A stretch of DNA of 64,000 nucleotides from Prorocentrum cordatum (lineage: Eukaryota > Sar > Dinophyceae > Prorocentrales > Prorocentraceae), in the NCBI GenBank assembly GCA_963575745.1, contig CAUYUJ010021155.1, positions 34,781 to 98,780 of the forward strand. The letters are read 5' to 3'. The notes below the pieces were generated by a model that was not told the DNA's origin, did no database searches, and worked only from the letters and a program-made list of their open reading frames with translations. Of this stretch, positions 23,591-35,260 are shown piece by piece. Numbering within the stretch: position 1 is the stretch's first letter; each line of letters begins with the position of its first letter. The position numbers and the translations under genes were made by a program.

Positions 23591-24103
23591 ATTTTCCTTT
23601 TTGAAAAGAAAGAAAAGATACGATGGCCTGATTTGAAGTTAACATTTGTGCTGCCATGTGCTGAGGCACTAAACGAAGGCAGCACGTTAACTTCCAGGCC
23701 ATCTCTTTTCTCTTTTCAGAAAGGAAAATATAATTTGTGATATAATTACTTATTTTCAATTTATTATTATTTAATTGTAAAAAAGAAAATCAATTAAATA
23801 ATAAATTGAAAAATAAGTAAAATCACAAATTATAAATGGAAAGTTCGAACCCACCAAATGATTAAAAGAAAAAGAAATTAAAAGTTGTGATTACATGATC
23901 GTTTTTCTTCTTTATTGTGAACGATCATCACAACTTTTAACTTTTTCTTTAATCGGTGGGTTCTAATAGAACTTTCCATTAACACGCCATTTAATTTCTC
24001 TCTCTCTTAATCATCTCCAGATTGCATTTCCTTTTGTCTTTCTTTAAGGAAATGAAAGCAATCTGGAGATGAGAGAGAGGAAATTATAAGGGCGTGTTAA
24101 TGT

Positions 24104-24145
24104 GGCGGGGCTCGAAGAGCCTCAGGTCCTGATGACCTGACCGCC
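24104..24145. repeat. Double-hairpin module, GGCGG subtype
   Basis: Closing stem GGCGG/CCGCC encloses GGCTCGAAGAGCC and TCAGGTCCTGATGACCTGA. Confidence 0.8.
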
Positions 24146-25837
24146 AGATGATGGATCGGATCGGATCATGATGTCCGTCCCAATTGCTGGCATCCTAACT
24201 TTCCCATGATCCGTCTGGAGAAGAAATAGGATCATGAGGGGAAAGTTGGATAGAGCCAGCGAGACAGGACATCAGATCCTCCTGATCCATCATCCATTAC
24301 AGGAAATAAGATCCCCGCATCAATTCTCTTATCTGTTGACCTTCCTTTCTTTAAATTATTTGTCAACAGATAAAAAGAGAAGTGATTAATGCGGGGATTA
24401 TTTTATTTCCTGTAATGATTTCCTTTCAAAATTGTATTTTTCTTATTAAAAGAGAAACGGAGAGACACTATGATGGCCAATAAAAGATTGAAGGCCTGAA
24501 GCCTTGCCATCATTAACCGTGTCTCTCCTTCTCTTTTAAATAAAATACAATTAAATGAAAGGAAATACATTTTCTTAAATAATTTTTCTTTCTTTAATTG
24601 TAGATCACATGGAGGATAATAAATGAAAAGGAAACATTATCCTCCAGATCTACAAAAGAAAGAAAAAGTTAAGAAAATGTTGATGGAGATCAGATCGAGG
24701 ATCCTATGGTCAGGCATCGTGCTCATCAGGAGCACAAATGATTAAAGCCTGACCGTGGAAATAGGATCCTCTTCATGATCTCCATCATCATCAGGAAATT
24801 TGGATTTTCTTTATGATCGACGGTCATTTTCATTGCGATCATAAAGAGAAAATCCTTTTTCCTGATGAAGATTCCTGATGCATACGATCATCTCCTGGTC
24901 TCACTTTCGGGCTCTCAAAAGAAAGGAATTACGAGCCCAAAGTAAAGATGAGACAGAGAAGAGATCGATGCTACAGGAATCCTTCTTTTTTCTAAATTCT
25001 TTTTTCATATGATCGTATTTCTGGCTGACGATTCTTTTTTATCTTTCTTTTAGTCAGCCAGGTCATTACGATCATAAAATGAAAAAGAATTTTTAAGAAA
25101 AAAGAAGACAGGAAATCGCATTCATGAATTTGATTTTAATAATTTATCGTAATGAAAATGACCACCGATAAATTATTTTAAAATCAAAATTCATGGGATT
25201 TCCTGTGTCTCTTGATCACTAATCTCTTATTTTCTTTTCTTATTGTGAGCCCTTTTCTTTTCTCTTTATTGAGGGCTCACAAGAAAAGAAAAAAGAGATG
25301 GATCAAGAGACTGAATCTCTCTTATGCTGGCCATGAGCCCGTTCCTTTTTCATTTTTTATTTTGGGCTCATGATATGGCCAGCATTTAAGAGAGATTCGA
25401 TTCCTGAACCTAAGAAATGAATTGATGACTCACGAGCAAGATGCATTCATCCTCAAGATGAAGATCGTGACTAGTCATCAATCATTTTCTTAGGAATTCA
25501 GGAATCCATTGAGACACGATCTTACTGCTGGCATCTTATCACCGGTTAAGCTCTTGAAGAGCGTGTCTTTACCCGGTGATCAAGAAGATGCCAGCGATCG
25601 TGTCTCAATCTTTCCTTATGAAAAGAAAAATGGAAATCTATTGTGGGCTACTTTCTTGATCTCTTTATTATGCCCACAATATTAGATTTCCTTTTTCTCT
25701 TTCATAAATGAAAGGAATCCATTGTCTTCACGAGCTTCCAGAAGAGCCTTTGAGGGCTCAGCTCGTGACAATGGATTCGATCCGTCTTGTAGAAGCGCTT
25801 TCTTCAGCGTCAGGCTGAACGCTTCTAGACGGATCAT

Positions 25838-25877
25838 GTGGGCCCAGCGTAGCTGTCATCTGAAGATGAGGCCCACA
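25838..25877. repeat. Double-hairpin module, GTGGGCC subtype
   Basis: Closing stem TGTGGGCC/GGCCCACA encloses CAGCGTAGCTG and TCATCTGAAGATGA. Confidence 0.75.
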
Positions 25878-26579
25878 TCATTTCCTTTAATAATTTCTTT
25901 TATGAAAATGGAATTTTGGTGGCTGAACGAAGTTCTTCAGGAACGAGCCACCATTCATTTTCAAAAAGAAAGTAAAGGAAATGATTGTCTCTTAAAGAAA
26001 TATGATTATACACGGTCCTATGTCTTTAATCTCTTTTATTTATGTGGCCACCATTGGCTTTTCTTTCTTATGATTGTGCCAATGATTGTGTGGCCACATA
26101 AAAAGAGAATTAAAGACGGACCGTGAATCATTTTCTTTTAAGAGACGGAATCCATAAGTTCACGAGCATTATTCAATCACGATTGTCTTTTTTTAAGTTA
26201 TTGAGCTCGTGAACATGGATTCCAATTCCTTTCCATAACCGTCGGTCCATTAAGAGCTCCTCACGGTTCTTCTTTTAAGAGCTCTTGACCGACGGTTGGA
26301 AAGGAATCTTCATCACGAGATCCGAGATCACACATTTCTTTATGAAAAGTTAATAACCAGACGGTTAGAGCCTCAGCTCAATAATGATCCGTCTGTTAAC
26401 TTTTCATAAAAGAAATTGTGGATCTGTGGATCAATATCGTGATGAAGGAAAAGAAATTATAAAATTAATAATTACGTCCTCCTTGTCCTTTCCTTTCTCA
26501 TTTATAATCAATTGTGTTTTCATTCCCTTTTCACAATTGATTAAGAGAAAGGAAAGGAACTGAGGAGGACGTATTAAAT

Positions 26580-27089
26580 TTAATTTCTTTTCATCCAGTA
26601 TCTGGGGCTTGCAGCAGCGTAACGCTCTGTGCGGTCATCCTTTGAGGCTGAGCAATCGAAGATTGCCCGCACGATGGCCATCAGGCCATCCTCGAGTATA
26701 GCTCCGCAGGACCCTAGAAATATAATCTCAAGATCAGGAATATATCCCATGTCCTTAAAGGAAAAGATTATTAAAGTTCTTCTCTTTGATTCCAAGGCAT
26801 GGATTTAAGCTGGACAGATTTCCATTTCCTTTACAGCCATTTCCTGGCTTAACCGTTAACGGTTGTTAAAGAACTTCCTGATGATTGATACCTTTCTCTG
26901 GGTCTCCTTCAGGAGAATACCATTCCATGCCTGTAGATCTCTTCCTGTAGATGGTTCCTGAGGTTCTTGAATTCTTTATTCACAGTGAGTTTCTTGGTTT
27001 CCTGTGGTTCTTTTTCATTATCTCCTAATAAGATCTTGGTTCTTTTCATTCCTGTGATTCTAACAGCCAGTAATTAATGATCTCATGGC
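26580..27089. other. Weakly palindromic island before cox3
   Basis: No gene is recognised. It starts with a double-hairpin module (26,629-26,672) but beyond 26,700 the usual long mirrored arms are hard to find. It contains TTAACCGTTAACGGTT near 26,850, a word that otherwise occurs at the loop of the hairpin beside each rRNA fragment. It could hold an unrecognised rRNA fragment or the start of cox3. Confidence 0.4.
26629..26672. repeat. Double-hairpin module
   Basis: Closing stem GTGCGG/CCGCAC encloses a TCATCCTTTGAGGCTGA hairpin and GCAATCGAAGATTGC. Confidence 0.7.
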
Positions 27090-28100
27090 TATTACTTCTT
27101 TTTCTCATTGGTTTTATAGTTGTCATTAAAAAATATTCATATTCTTTATGGTCATCCATTATCTTCTAGCATCTGGCTATTATTTATGGGCTAATTCGTA
27201 CCTTAATAATCTTTGGGCTATACAAAATCTTATTTCACTTCCTATATCTTTTCTCTAATCCCAGAAGTTTTGGAAGTTTTGGTTTCAATATCTGATTCTC
27301 TCTTGTAAAAATGTAATTTTCTTATCTTTCTTTTCTCTTTACCACCATTGGTGTATTTTTAGGAATTCATTATTTTATGGTCGTAACAACTTAAATTTCT
27401 TATTTACATTTCTTTACATTTAATATTTTATCAGATCTTATTTCTGGGGATAGAGACACTTATTTTCCTGTCGTAACAACTTATCTTTCTTTTCAGCATT
27501 CATTATCTTACGTTCATTATCATTATTAATATTTGGTTTTCTTGATTATCACTCTTCTTTTTGGTCTCTTAAATTATTTTCTTACAATTATTTTCTTTCT
27601 TTAAGGATTTTGGGTATTATTTTTGGGTTTTCAATCGTCAAGCATTGGGTTTTTTCATTAATAACTTCTTGTCTTTACATATTATCTTATATCTAGGGAT
27701 TATAACACTCATCTTCTATATCTTTTCTCTTTTCTCTTTTCATGGGTTTGCATTTTGGTTTATCATATCATTTCAATTCTAATCTTTTCTAATCATTTCT
27801 TCTCTCCAGTTTCAATCTTATATTTCTTTACATTTAGTATCTTGAGTTTATGGTCCTTAATGGTCAATGGTTTCCAATGGTTTATATTTTGTCTTTACAA
27901 TTTTCTTTTTTACTGGCATGAGAGTAGCTCTTAGTTATCTTTCTTGATTCCCACAGCAGTGGTTTACAAATTGGTTTTTCATTTCATTACGTTTACTTCT
28001 TTGCATTACTTTTTTCTTACAGGATTACATTTCTTTCATCTTCTCCTTGGTGTTCTTCTTTTTTGTCTTCTTCTTTGGAGTTGTAGTTTTTCTTTTTCTT
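27090..28100 (+). pseudogene. cox3: Cytochrome c oxidase subunit III-like, frame disrupted
   Basis: COX3 is a core membrane subunit of complex IV. The best evidence is near 27,990-28,080, which reads LHYFFLTGLHFFHLLLGVLLF, matching the cox3 block around TGxHxxHVxxG. Upstream in the same frame, FYWHESSS resembles the conserved glutamate region, and FLDYHSSFWSL near 27,540 in another frame resembles the HSS block. The region is T-rich, hydrophobic in all these frames and not palindromic, unlike its surroundings. No single frame stays open: stops and apparent frameshifts are frequent. Dinoflagellate cox3 is known to be edited and in some species split and trans-spliced, so disruption does not prove it is dead. 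The start is uncertain, and the 3' end is part of a hairpin (28,005-28,200). Confidence 0.55.
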
Positions 28101-28200
28101 TCGCAACTCCAAAGAAAAGAGAAGACAAAAAGAAAAGAAGAACACCAGAAAGGAGAAGATAGAGCAAAGAAATGAATTAATCCTGATAAGAAAAAAGATA
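28005..28200. repeat. Hairpin formed by the cox3 3' end
   Basis: The left arm, including the TGLHFFH codons, pairs with a downstream decayed copy: TTTTTTCTTACAGGATTA faces TAATCCTGATAAGAAAAA, and GGTGTTCTTCTTTT faces AAAAGAAGAACACC. Confidence 0.8.
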
Positions 28201-28272
28201 AGAGTTGTAATTTCTTTTCTAATTCCTCTTCTGGAAGATCTCTCTTTAAGAGAAGCGCGTGAGCGCTTCATT

Positions 28273-28309
28273 GGCGGTCAGCTTAAGCTGAGGATCATCG
28301 GATCCCCGC
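28273..28309. repeat. Double-hairpin module, GGCGG subtype
   Basis: Closing stem GCGG/CCGC encloses TCAGCTTAAGCTGA and GGATCATCGGATCC. About 20 bases downstream is the tag ATGCTGCCGCAGGCCC shared with repeat D. Confidence 0.75.
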
Positions 28310-29683
28310 AAATAGCGTCAGCTGTATGCTGCCGCAGGCCCAAAGGATTCCCGGATGAAATAAAAGAAATTGAAAATGTTGGAGCGAGCAATTGACCGAA
28401 GGTCTTTCTTTTATTTTGAAGCACGCTCGTACAACATTTTCATTCTTTTATTTCAGGAATCCGTCATTAATTTTTATACGAAAATGCTTTATTTTTCCTT
28501 TATGATCCTCTGTTCCTTTCTTTCTTTTAATAAGAGGATCATAAGGAAAAAGTATTTTCATAAAAATTAATTCCAAGATTTCCTCTTATTTTATTTTGAA
28601 TAATTTTCCTTTCTCTTTCTACAACTGGCCAATAAGAAGGTGGGCCTAAAGCCCAGGCCAGTTAGAAAGAGACATTGGGGAAAATTATAAAAAATAAAAG
28701 AGGAAATCGTATGAAAGGAATCCAGGTTAAGCTCTTATTTTCTTGTCAAAGATGTCCGTCCTATTCCTTCTTTAATCCTTTTTTCTCTTTGGACGGACAT
28801 CAGACAAGAAAATATAAGAGCTTAATCACAGGATTCCTTCATAATTTTCTATTTCCTTATCATCATCAACCATTGACGGTAAGCTGATCGAGACAGACGC
28901 TTCAAGAAAGAAAAGGTTAGGCGTCTAACGTCTCGGTCGCTACCGTCATGTTAATGATGATGGAAAAGAAAATTGATCATTCTGAGGCTCTTCCTTCGAT
29001 CTTTCCTTCACTAATGTTGGCATCAATAATAATGACAGAAAAGAATGCCAAAATTGAAGGAAAGATAAGGAAGGCCTCAGAAGAGAAGATAGGTAAGGCG
29101 GTAAGTTATGCGCTGAAGCGCTTCCAAGAGAATTTCTTGAATTCTTCTGGAAAATCTTATATTTTCATTCTTTTTAATTTTCCTTTCTCTTTCTTAATGT
29201 AGAGCGTAAGCCTCAGCTTAGGTCTTAAGACCCGCGCTACAAGATTAAGAAAGAGAAGATGAGGAAAATTAATGACAGAATGAAAAAAGATTTCCAGAAA
29301 AGAAGAATTCTCTTGGATTTAGACGCCTTCATCAATCTTTTCCCTTTCACTATTTCTCTTTTATCAAATTGATTGCATTTTAATTTCTTGTTTGCAATCA
29401 ATAAAAGAGAAAGTGAAAAAGGGAAAAAGATTGATTGTGAAGAAGGCGTCAGGAAGCCCTTAGAAAAAGAATGGTGGATATGAGGCTCATTCATGATCAA
29501 TAGCTGTCTGAGATTCCGTCTGGCTTCCTCTGGCTCTCTTAAATAATAGCCAGACGGGTAATGCTCAGACGCTATTGATTGTGAATAATGAGCCTCATCC
29601 TCATTTTCTTTTCCTTCAAGGGCTTCCTAAGACATTTTCTTTAATTATTTTCTCGTTTTCTCTCCTTTTCATCAACCAATTGT

Positions 29684-29725
29684 CTGCTGGTTCGCTCTTA
29701 AGAGCCAGCCTAAGGCTGCCAGCAG
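29684..29725. repeat. Double-hairpin module
   Basis: Closing stem CTGCTGG/CCAGCAG encloses GCTCTTAAGAGC and CAGCCTAAGGCTG. Confidence 0.75.
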
Positions 29726-30594
29726 ATGATAAATTGGTTGAAAAGGAGAGAGAGAAAATAATTTTATAAGAAAATGTCGTAAAGGAAAATTGCTTTCATG
29801 TGATCTTTGAGTTGACCGGAAATTCTTTCTTTTTCTTTTATAGCCGGTCAACAATTCAAAGATCACATAAGAAAGCTCTGGAATTTTCCTTTCATAAGAA
29901 ATAGCTGTATCGCTTACGCTCTCTTTAATTTTCTTTATTTTTAATCTTTGATCAAAGCCGTTCTCTTGGATCCCATCCTCAAGATGGAGTCGACGGCTGT
30001 CAAAGATTAAAAAAGAAAATTAAAGGTTTCCTATTTTTCCTCTTTAATTTCTTCTCTTGAATGTGAACAATAATGATGAACGGAACGGAACGTTCTTTAA
30101 TGTCGTTCATCAGTTCACATTCTTGTAAGAGAAGAAAATTAAAGGGAAAAAGGAATGGTATCGATTCCCCAGATTCATTTAACAATTTCTGGAAGACTGA
30201 CCGCATCAAAGAGAAAAAGAAAGTTAAGCGGTCAGTCAGAAATTGTAAATGAAAATGAATCTGGAAAGGGAATCGATACGTCCAGAAACTTATGCTGTCT
30301 CATCTGCTGTCACCTTTCCTTTCTCTTGTGACAGCATGACAGCGTTTCTGGACACCATTCCTTTTCCTTGACAGCTAATATCTTGTCCGCTCATCTTATT
30401 TCTGGTGGCTCTTCTTTTCTCTAACCGTCAAGGAGCCACCACTGGAAAGAAGATTATGGCGGACAAGATTCATTCATTAGCTGTCAAGAGAAAGGACATA
30501 AACGAATGTTGTGATGGATCAATCTTGCCTTTCTTCCGCTTCATCTTTAATGTGTTGTCTGGCTCTTAGAGCCCACATTAAAGATTAATGAAGC

Positions 30595-30726
30595 GGAAGA
30601 GAAGATTGATCCTGAACATTCGTTTATGTGGGCGTCAGCTTTTGCTGAGGCTCTTCAGGAGCCCGCCCACCTTTCCACCGTCAATCAATCTTAATTTTTC
30701 TTTTAAAAGAAAAAATTAAGATGGAC
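30595..30726. repeat. Third copy of palindrome-arm sequence, ending at the gap
   Basis: This piece repeats 9,045-9,178 in the same orientation, including the GTGGGCG double-hairpin module (30,628-30,670, with TTTTGCTG in place of TTTAGCTG). The contig breaks off inside it, so the following gap is probably due to this repeat. Confidence 0.85.
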
Positions 30727-30826
30727 NNNNNNNNNNNNNNNNNNNNNNNNNNNNNNNNNNNNNNNNNNNNNNNNNNNNNNNNNNNNNNNNNNNNNNNNNN
30801 NNNNNNNNNNNNNNNNNNNNNNNNNN
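30727..30826. other. Assembly gap, 100 N
   Basis: Exactly 100 N, a conventional scaffold-gap length rather than a measured distance. Both flanks are AT-rich hairpin DNA. Confidence 0.99.
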
Positions 30827-31542
30827 AGCCAAGAATATTTGATCACGTATAATCCCGAGCGGAGATCTAATGCTGCAGCATTAAGCTCGTGAACGTGATC
30901 AAATAGAATTTCTTGGCAGCTGGATTCATTCTCTTTCAAGAAAAAAATTAATTTGTTATTTTCTTAAAGAAAATATGATTACAAATTAAATATTTTTTCT
31001 TTAGAAAGAGAATGTGAGACTGTGGAAGAGAGCGAAGCCAAGGGCTTAAAGCCCGGCCAGCCAAAGGCTGTTCGCTCTCTTCTTTTCACCGTCTCATCAT
31101 TTCCATCATAATCTTCTCTTTTGTTTGATCACATCTTATCATTTTCCCATCTTCACGAACTTCTTTTAAGAGACGAGTGTCTCGTTCGTGAAGATTGAAA
31201 TGGGAAAATTATGGTAAAATGTGATCACAAAAGAAAGATTTGATTGGAAATGCATTCCTTCACCCATTTTCCCTTCTTTCTTTTAATAAAATGACGATTG
31301 GCTGACCTTATGGTCATCATCTTATTGCCAATCAATCATTTTATAAAAGAAAGGGGAAAATGATAGGAGAAGGAATGGAGACCATCATTGGATTAGAAAT
31401 TTCTTCACTTGATCTTCTTCTTGATCGCCAATAAAGAAAAGAAAGAATGCGATCAAGCGATCAAGTGAAAGAAATTTAATCCAAATATCGATGGTCTCCT
31501 AATCATTTTCTTAAAAAAGAAAAAAGGTAATGCTGGACGGAT
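30827..31542. repeat. Non-coding tract of nested hairpins
   Basis: No gene is supported. The first hairpin is closed by AGCCAAGAATA at the gap edge and its partner ends near 30,918. A GAGCGAA double-hairpin module lies at 31,026-31,081. Confidence 0.8.
31026..31081. repeat. Double-hairpin module, GAGCGAA subtype
   Basis: Closing stem AGAGAGCGAA/TTCGCTCTCT encloses GGGCTTAAAGCCC and CAGCCAAAGGCTG. Confidence 0.75.
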
Positions 31543-33459
31543 TATAAAAGAAAAATAAAAAGAGAACCGTCCAGCTAAACCTTTATTTCTTTTAGAAAAT
31601 GATTAATTAAATTGTTATTTTTTATTTTTTCTTTAATATTAATTTTCCTTATTCTTTCTTTTCTAATTCTTTTTTATAAAGGAAAAGAAAGAGGAAAATT
31701 AAATAAAGAAAAAGAAAATAACAATTTGATCTCCATTTCCTATTGACTCGTTCTTTATTTGTGGCTCTCTCTTACTAAAAGAAAAGGAGAAACGAGAGCC
31801 ACAATTAAGAACGAGGAAACCGGAAATGGAAGATCGGTAAGATAATGAATGATTTTCTCATAATCTGTTAACCTTCATTGAGCCCAAATAAAAGAAAAGG
31901 AAAAAGAATGGGCTCACGGTTAACAGATTATGAAAAGAAAATCATTTGAACCATTATCTTACCTTCATTTTTAAGAGATCTCCTATGTGACCTGCGGTGG
32001 CTTACACTGAGATTCGCTCACGCTCATGGCGGTCAATCTGCGATTGAGCACAGAACGTGCCCGCCAAACACTGTTGTTATGCTCGAAGAGCCCAGAAGAG
32101 ATTAAGAGTTAGCGCTGCAGCGCATCAAAGAAAGGAAGTTTGTTTTCAATCTCTGACCGAATGATAGCACTCTTACAATAAAGAAAAAGAGAATACGAGT
32201 GCTATCAACGGTCAGAAGATGAAAACTTTCCTTTCATTTTCCCTTTACAAATAATTTTTTATAATAAGAGAAAGGAAATTATGTACGGACTAACAATAGA
32301 AAATAAAAGAAAGACGTCCGTACAATTCCTTTCTCTTATAAAAAATTATTAAAAGGGAAAATATGAAGTCAGGAAGAGCTTATTAAGTCCTTAGTTGAAA
32401 ACTGCCTGGCTTGAACACTTCTTGGCGGCTCTTTTCTTTCTTTATTGTAGCCGCCAAGAGTTAGCCAGGCAGTTACTAAGGACTTAAGCTCTTCATCAAA
32501 GTTCTCTGGATCTTGTGTGTTAACCTTACAGACGCTTCAAATAAAGAAAAAGAAAGAAAACAAGCGTCTGTAAGGTTAATATACAAGATCCTATGAAAGA
32601 GAACTTTGATCTACCTGGCGGTTAGAAGGCAGAGCTTCCATGAATTGTTCTCTTGATTGCTGATGCAATAATAAAAAGAGAACAATAAGAAGCTCTTGCC
32701 TTCCGCCAGGTAGATTTCCAGTAGAAATTTCTGTTATTAAAAATTGTAAGATCGTAACTTAATGGCTGACCCTCAAGAGAAGAAAATAAGAGTCAGCCGT
32801 TACGATCTTCAAACAATTTTTAATAGAAATTTCTTTACTGGAAGAGAAGAATGCTAGTTTTCCTCCGTTTCCGTTTCCGTTTCCATCTTAATGACAAGAA
32901 TTTCTTAAAGGAATGAGATGGAAACGGTGGAAACGGAGGATGCATTCTTCTCTGGGCGGGGCTCTAAAAGAGCCTCAGCACATAAAGTGCTGACCGCCGG
33001 TATGCTGCCGCAGGCCCTAACAAAGGAAAAAGAAAAGGATGGAAGCCCGTACAGGATAATGACTCGCTCTTCATGAACGCACTGATTCTCTTTTTGTTGT
33101 GCGTTCATATGATGAAGAGCTCAGAGCATAATCCTGTGGCTTCCATTCCTTTTCTTTATCAGCGGTGTAACGTCCTCACTCATTTCCTTCTTCTTTGCAG
33201 TCAATCGATTGGTCCTCAAGACCTTGACTGCAAAAAGGAAATGGAGGACGTTAAGACACCGCTGATAGAAGAAAGAGAAAAAAGAAAAAGGACTGTTGGA
33301 CGATCTTTCTCTTGCGATCAGTTAGAAGCTGAGGCTTGATCGCAACAGATCGTCCAGTCACTTTTTCTTTTCTCTTTCTTCTGGAAGTCCGTCCTGGTGG
33401 CTGAGCGATTTCATGCCATCTGTTGATGTCAGCCACAGGACAATTGGACTTCCCTTTCC
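31543..33459. repeat. Direct repeat D, second copy
   Basis: Same orientation and content as 10,791-12,710, including double-hairpin modules at 32,028-32,065 and 32,955-32,998. Its local stems pair better than those of the first copy, and its 3' 95 bases form a clean stem starting at GGAAGTCCGTCCTGG, where the first copy is scrambled. After its end it continues into different sequence, whereas copy 1 continues into the cob block. Confidence 0.9.
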
Positions 33460-33496
33460 TTTTGAAAAATTATATTTTCTTTTAAACGAATCGATG

Positions 33497-33541
33497 CGAA
33501 GGTGGACCTTATGGTCGGCTCTTAAGAGCCCAAAGCACCTT
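33497..33541. repeat. Double-hairpin module
   Basis: Closing stem GAAGGTG/CACCTTC encloses GACCTTATGGTC and GGCTCTTAAGAGCC. Confidence 0.7.
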
Positions 33542-33932
33542 CTCTCTCATCGATTCTAAAAGAAAATTAATCATTTTTCATAAAGGAAAGATTATCTGGC
33601 GGTAAGATCAAAATTCATCATTGAGCTCTTGAAGGTTCTCTCTTCCATTTCCCTTTCTCTTAAGAGAAAGAAAGAAGGAAATGGAATTCAAGAGAGAACC
33701 GAGGAGGAGCTCAAAGATGAATATACCGCCAGATATGATGGCTCTGATATGATCTCCGCTTGTTTGAACCTCCGTTCTTCTCTTTCATTATGATTGTGCG
33801 AGCATTCGCTCTCTTAGGAGCACAATCATGAAAGAGAAAAAGAACGGAGAGTTCAAGACAACAAGCGGATGATTCATCAAGAGCCATCATGTAAACGAAT
33901 CTTTGGGAATCAATCTTCTGTTCCGCTTTAAT

Positions 33933-33972
33933 GTGTTGGCCAATCGAAGATTGAACCTTAAGGTTGCCAACA
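33933..33972. repeat. Double-hairpin module
   Basis: Closing stem GTGTTGGC/GCCAACAC encloses CAATCGAAGATTG and AACCTTAAGGTT. Confidence 0.75.
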
Positions 33973-35204
33973 CATTTATGAAAGCGGAACAAATTGAAGA
34001 TTGATTCTGAAGAATTCGTTTACACGAAGTGATGAAGGCATCATCAATAATCCTATTTCGCTTCTTTTTCTTTCTTCTATTCATTGTGTTCTTTCAAAGG
34101 AAAAGAAAGAGAAAGAACACAATGAGAAGAAAGAAAAGAAGCATAGGATTATGATGCCATCACTTCGTTCACTTAAAGAAAAAGAAAAGAAATCAATCTC
34201 TCTCTTGCCAACATATATAAAAGAAATTATAAAGGGAAAATGTTGGCAAGGATGAATTGATTTCTCTTTTTCTTTAAGGATCACGGCTCGTCTATTATCC
34301 GCTGACTGCATTTCCTTCCATCAATCAAATAAAGAAACGAAGGATTGATGGAAATGCAGTCATAAGCGGATAATTCTATAGCCGTGATCAAGGAGGCCTT
34401 AGAGTGAGCTCTTTTCCTTCATCCGCTGTAATAAAGAAAAAGAAGACGTGATCGAAGGAAAAAAGAAAACGATCACGACTTGTCTTCTTTTTCTTTCAGC
34501 GGATGTCAAGGAAAAGAGATCTTAAGGCCTCCTCCTGTCTCTTAAATAAAAAATGAAGGGAATGTTCGATGCGTTCTTCTTTCAACCGTGAGCGACTAAG
34601 AGACGAAGCTTAAGCTTCAAGCTCACGGAGAAGAACGCAACATTCCCATTTTTTATTATTTAAGAGACAGGGAATCCAGAGACTTATAATTTTCTTTTTA
34701 TATTTTCTTGTGAACATTTGCTGGCATGAGTTTCAAGCTCATAATGAGCCAGCAAATTGATTGTTCACAAGAAAATAAAAGAAAATTATAAACGCAGTGT
34801 CTCTGGATTCGTGAACGCAATAAATTCTTATCCCCAGATAAATTTTCTATTTTTAATTAATTGTGAATCTGAACTTCGTTCAACAATTAATAAAAAGAAA
34901 ATTATCTGGGGATAAAGAATGCGTTCACAATAATTATTTTTAAGAAATTCTTTCAAGTAGACGGTCATTATCTGGGGCTTCCATAAAGGAAAAAGAAGAA
35001 AGGACTAAGCCCCAGATGACCGTCTACTTGAGAATGAATTTCTAATAAAAAATAATTATTCCTTTCCACCATCGCTTGCTCTTATCTTTTCTTTCAAGAA
35101 TTGATCGGCCAGATAAAGGAAATAAGCTCCTGAAGAGCTCCTGGCCGATCTCTTGAAAGAAAGATTGAAGAGCAAGTGGTGGAAAGGTGAGACGGTGGTC
35201 AAGA

Positions 35205-35260
35205 GAGAGCGAACAAGCGATCAGCGCTTGGCTGGCTCTTCAGGAGCCTAAGCTTCGCTC
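35205..35260. repeat. Double-hairpin module, GAGCGAA subtype
   Basis: Closing stem GAGCGAA/TTCGCTC encloses CAAGCGATCAGCGCTTG and GGCTCTTCAGGAGCC. Confidence 0.75.

Larger units (their letters stand above)
15381..26579. repeat. Non-coding tract of nested hairpins
   Basis: More than 11 kb without a supportable gene. It is a continuous series of hairpins such as 16,770-16,920 (closed by GATTCCCAA/TTGGGAATC) and 20,258-20,362 (closed by GAGGATCAG/CTGATCC). Outer closing words recur (GATTCCT, GTCTCTTGA, GATCCGTC) and so do inner closing words (GTTGGC, GTGAGCTC, GCGATCA). Open frames here, some over 100 codons, are by-products of the arms: they occur on both strands of the same hairpins and share no protein features. 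Double-hairpin modules inside it are listed separately. Confidence 0.85.
28201..30594. repeat. Non-coding tract of nested hairpins
   Basis: No gene is supported. Examples are the hairpin around 28,349-28,459 (TTCCCGGATGAAATAAAAG facing CTTTTATTTCAGGAA) and a long one around 29,317-29,470 closed by GACGCCTTC/GAAGGCGTC. Double-hairpin modules are at 28,273-28,309 and 29,684-29,725. Confidence 0.8.

Noticed and set aside
27378-27480. GTCGTAACAA twice, as in the 3' end of small-subunit rRNA
   Set aside because: Flanking conserved rRNA bases are absent and both lie within the cox3-like region.
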